Below, in pieces: positions 12,831-12,845 of a stretch of DNA of 12,845 bases. How positions within the stretch are numbered: the first letter of the stretch is position 1; every line of letters begins with the position of its first letter. The stretch comes from a bacterium. Its GTDB lineage: Bacteria > UBP15 > UBA6099 > JAJRTR01. Made by a program: the position numbers and the translations under genes. Location of the stretch: assembly GCA_024278215.1 (NCBI GenBank), contig JAJRTR010000134.1, positions 1 to 12,845 of the forward strand, in the 5' to 3' direction. The notes under the pieces were generated by a model. That model worked only from the letters and a program-made list of their open reading frames with translations. It ran no database searches and was not told the origin of the DNA.

Positions 12831-12845
12831 ATGTCTAAACTTGCA
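12831..12845 (+). CDS. Start of a gene downstream of TetR (cut by window end)
   Basis: ATG 12831 begins MSKLA and runs off the window. GAGGTGAG (12821-12828) is a strong ribosome site 2 bases before the ATG at its end, with GAGG about 6 bases away. Five codons do not show a family. Being co-transcribed with a TetR gene, it may be an efflux or lipid-related target, but that is only inference from position. Confidence 0.6.

Overview
The window looks like chromosomal DNA of an uncultured, probably anaerobic, Gram-negative-type bacterium. The clues are a radical SAM enzyme, an ADP-forming acyl-CoA synthetase, a corrinoid adenosyltransferase, a lipoprotein with a lipobox, and sigma70-like promoters with Shine-Dalgarno sites. 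The Cys-rich insert of the lipoprotein is of a style common in large-genome environmental lineages. Nothing fixes the phylum. There is no rRNA, tRNA, CRISPR array, phage gene or intact transposase.

Layout. 1-311: the right-hand part of a ~178-bp dispersed repeat (copy 1) and a 13-bp tandem repeat. 312-1727 (+): HemW/HemN-like radical SAM protein with an unusual CX4CX2C cluster motif. 1818-4679 (-): a probable three-gene unit read right to left, namely a TolB-like beta-propeller lipoprotein, a small exported protein of unknown function, and an SRPBCC/cyclase-fold protein. It has a strong promoter at 4756-4784. 4920-5097: a complete copy 2 of the repeat, ending just before a cob(I)alamin adenosyltransferase gene (5113-5634, +). 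5846-9038 (+): a single-chain ADP-forming acyl-CoA synthetase followed by a P-loop/DRTGG protein. 9074-9469: copy 3 of the repeat, missing its right end and joined to a frameshifted transposase C-terminus. 9608-10621 (+): alpha/beta hydrolase. 10651-11778 (-): XylH-like sugar ABC permease with no partner genes in view. 11779-12194: a divergent regulatory region. 12195-12827 (+): TetR regulator, translationally close to a gene that begins at 12831 and runs off the window.

How parts work together. The synthetase can make acetate (or another acid) and ATP from acyl-CoA and ADP. The DRTGG partner resembles the regulatory N-terminal half of phosphotransacetylase and may sense or regulate that step. 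The adenosyltransferase supplies adenosylcobalamin, which may serve a B12-dependent acyl-CoA pathway elsewhere. The TetR gene carries a perfect dyad over its own start codon and so is probably autoregulated together with the next gene.

The most notable non-coding content is mobile-like. The ~178-bp element has terminal inverted repeats, an internal hairpin supported by two compensatory base-pair changes between copies, and a second hairpin whose loop varies. Separately, a 68-bp miniature element with perfect 12-bp terminal inverted repeats beginning GTAA and an 8-bp target duplication (IS66-like hallmarks) lies in the predicted leader of the permease mRNA.
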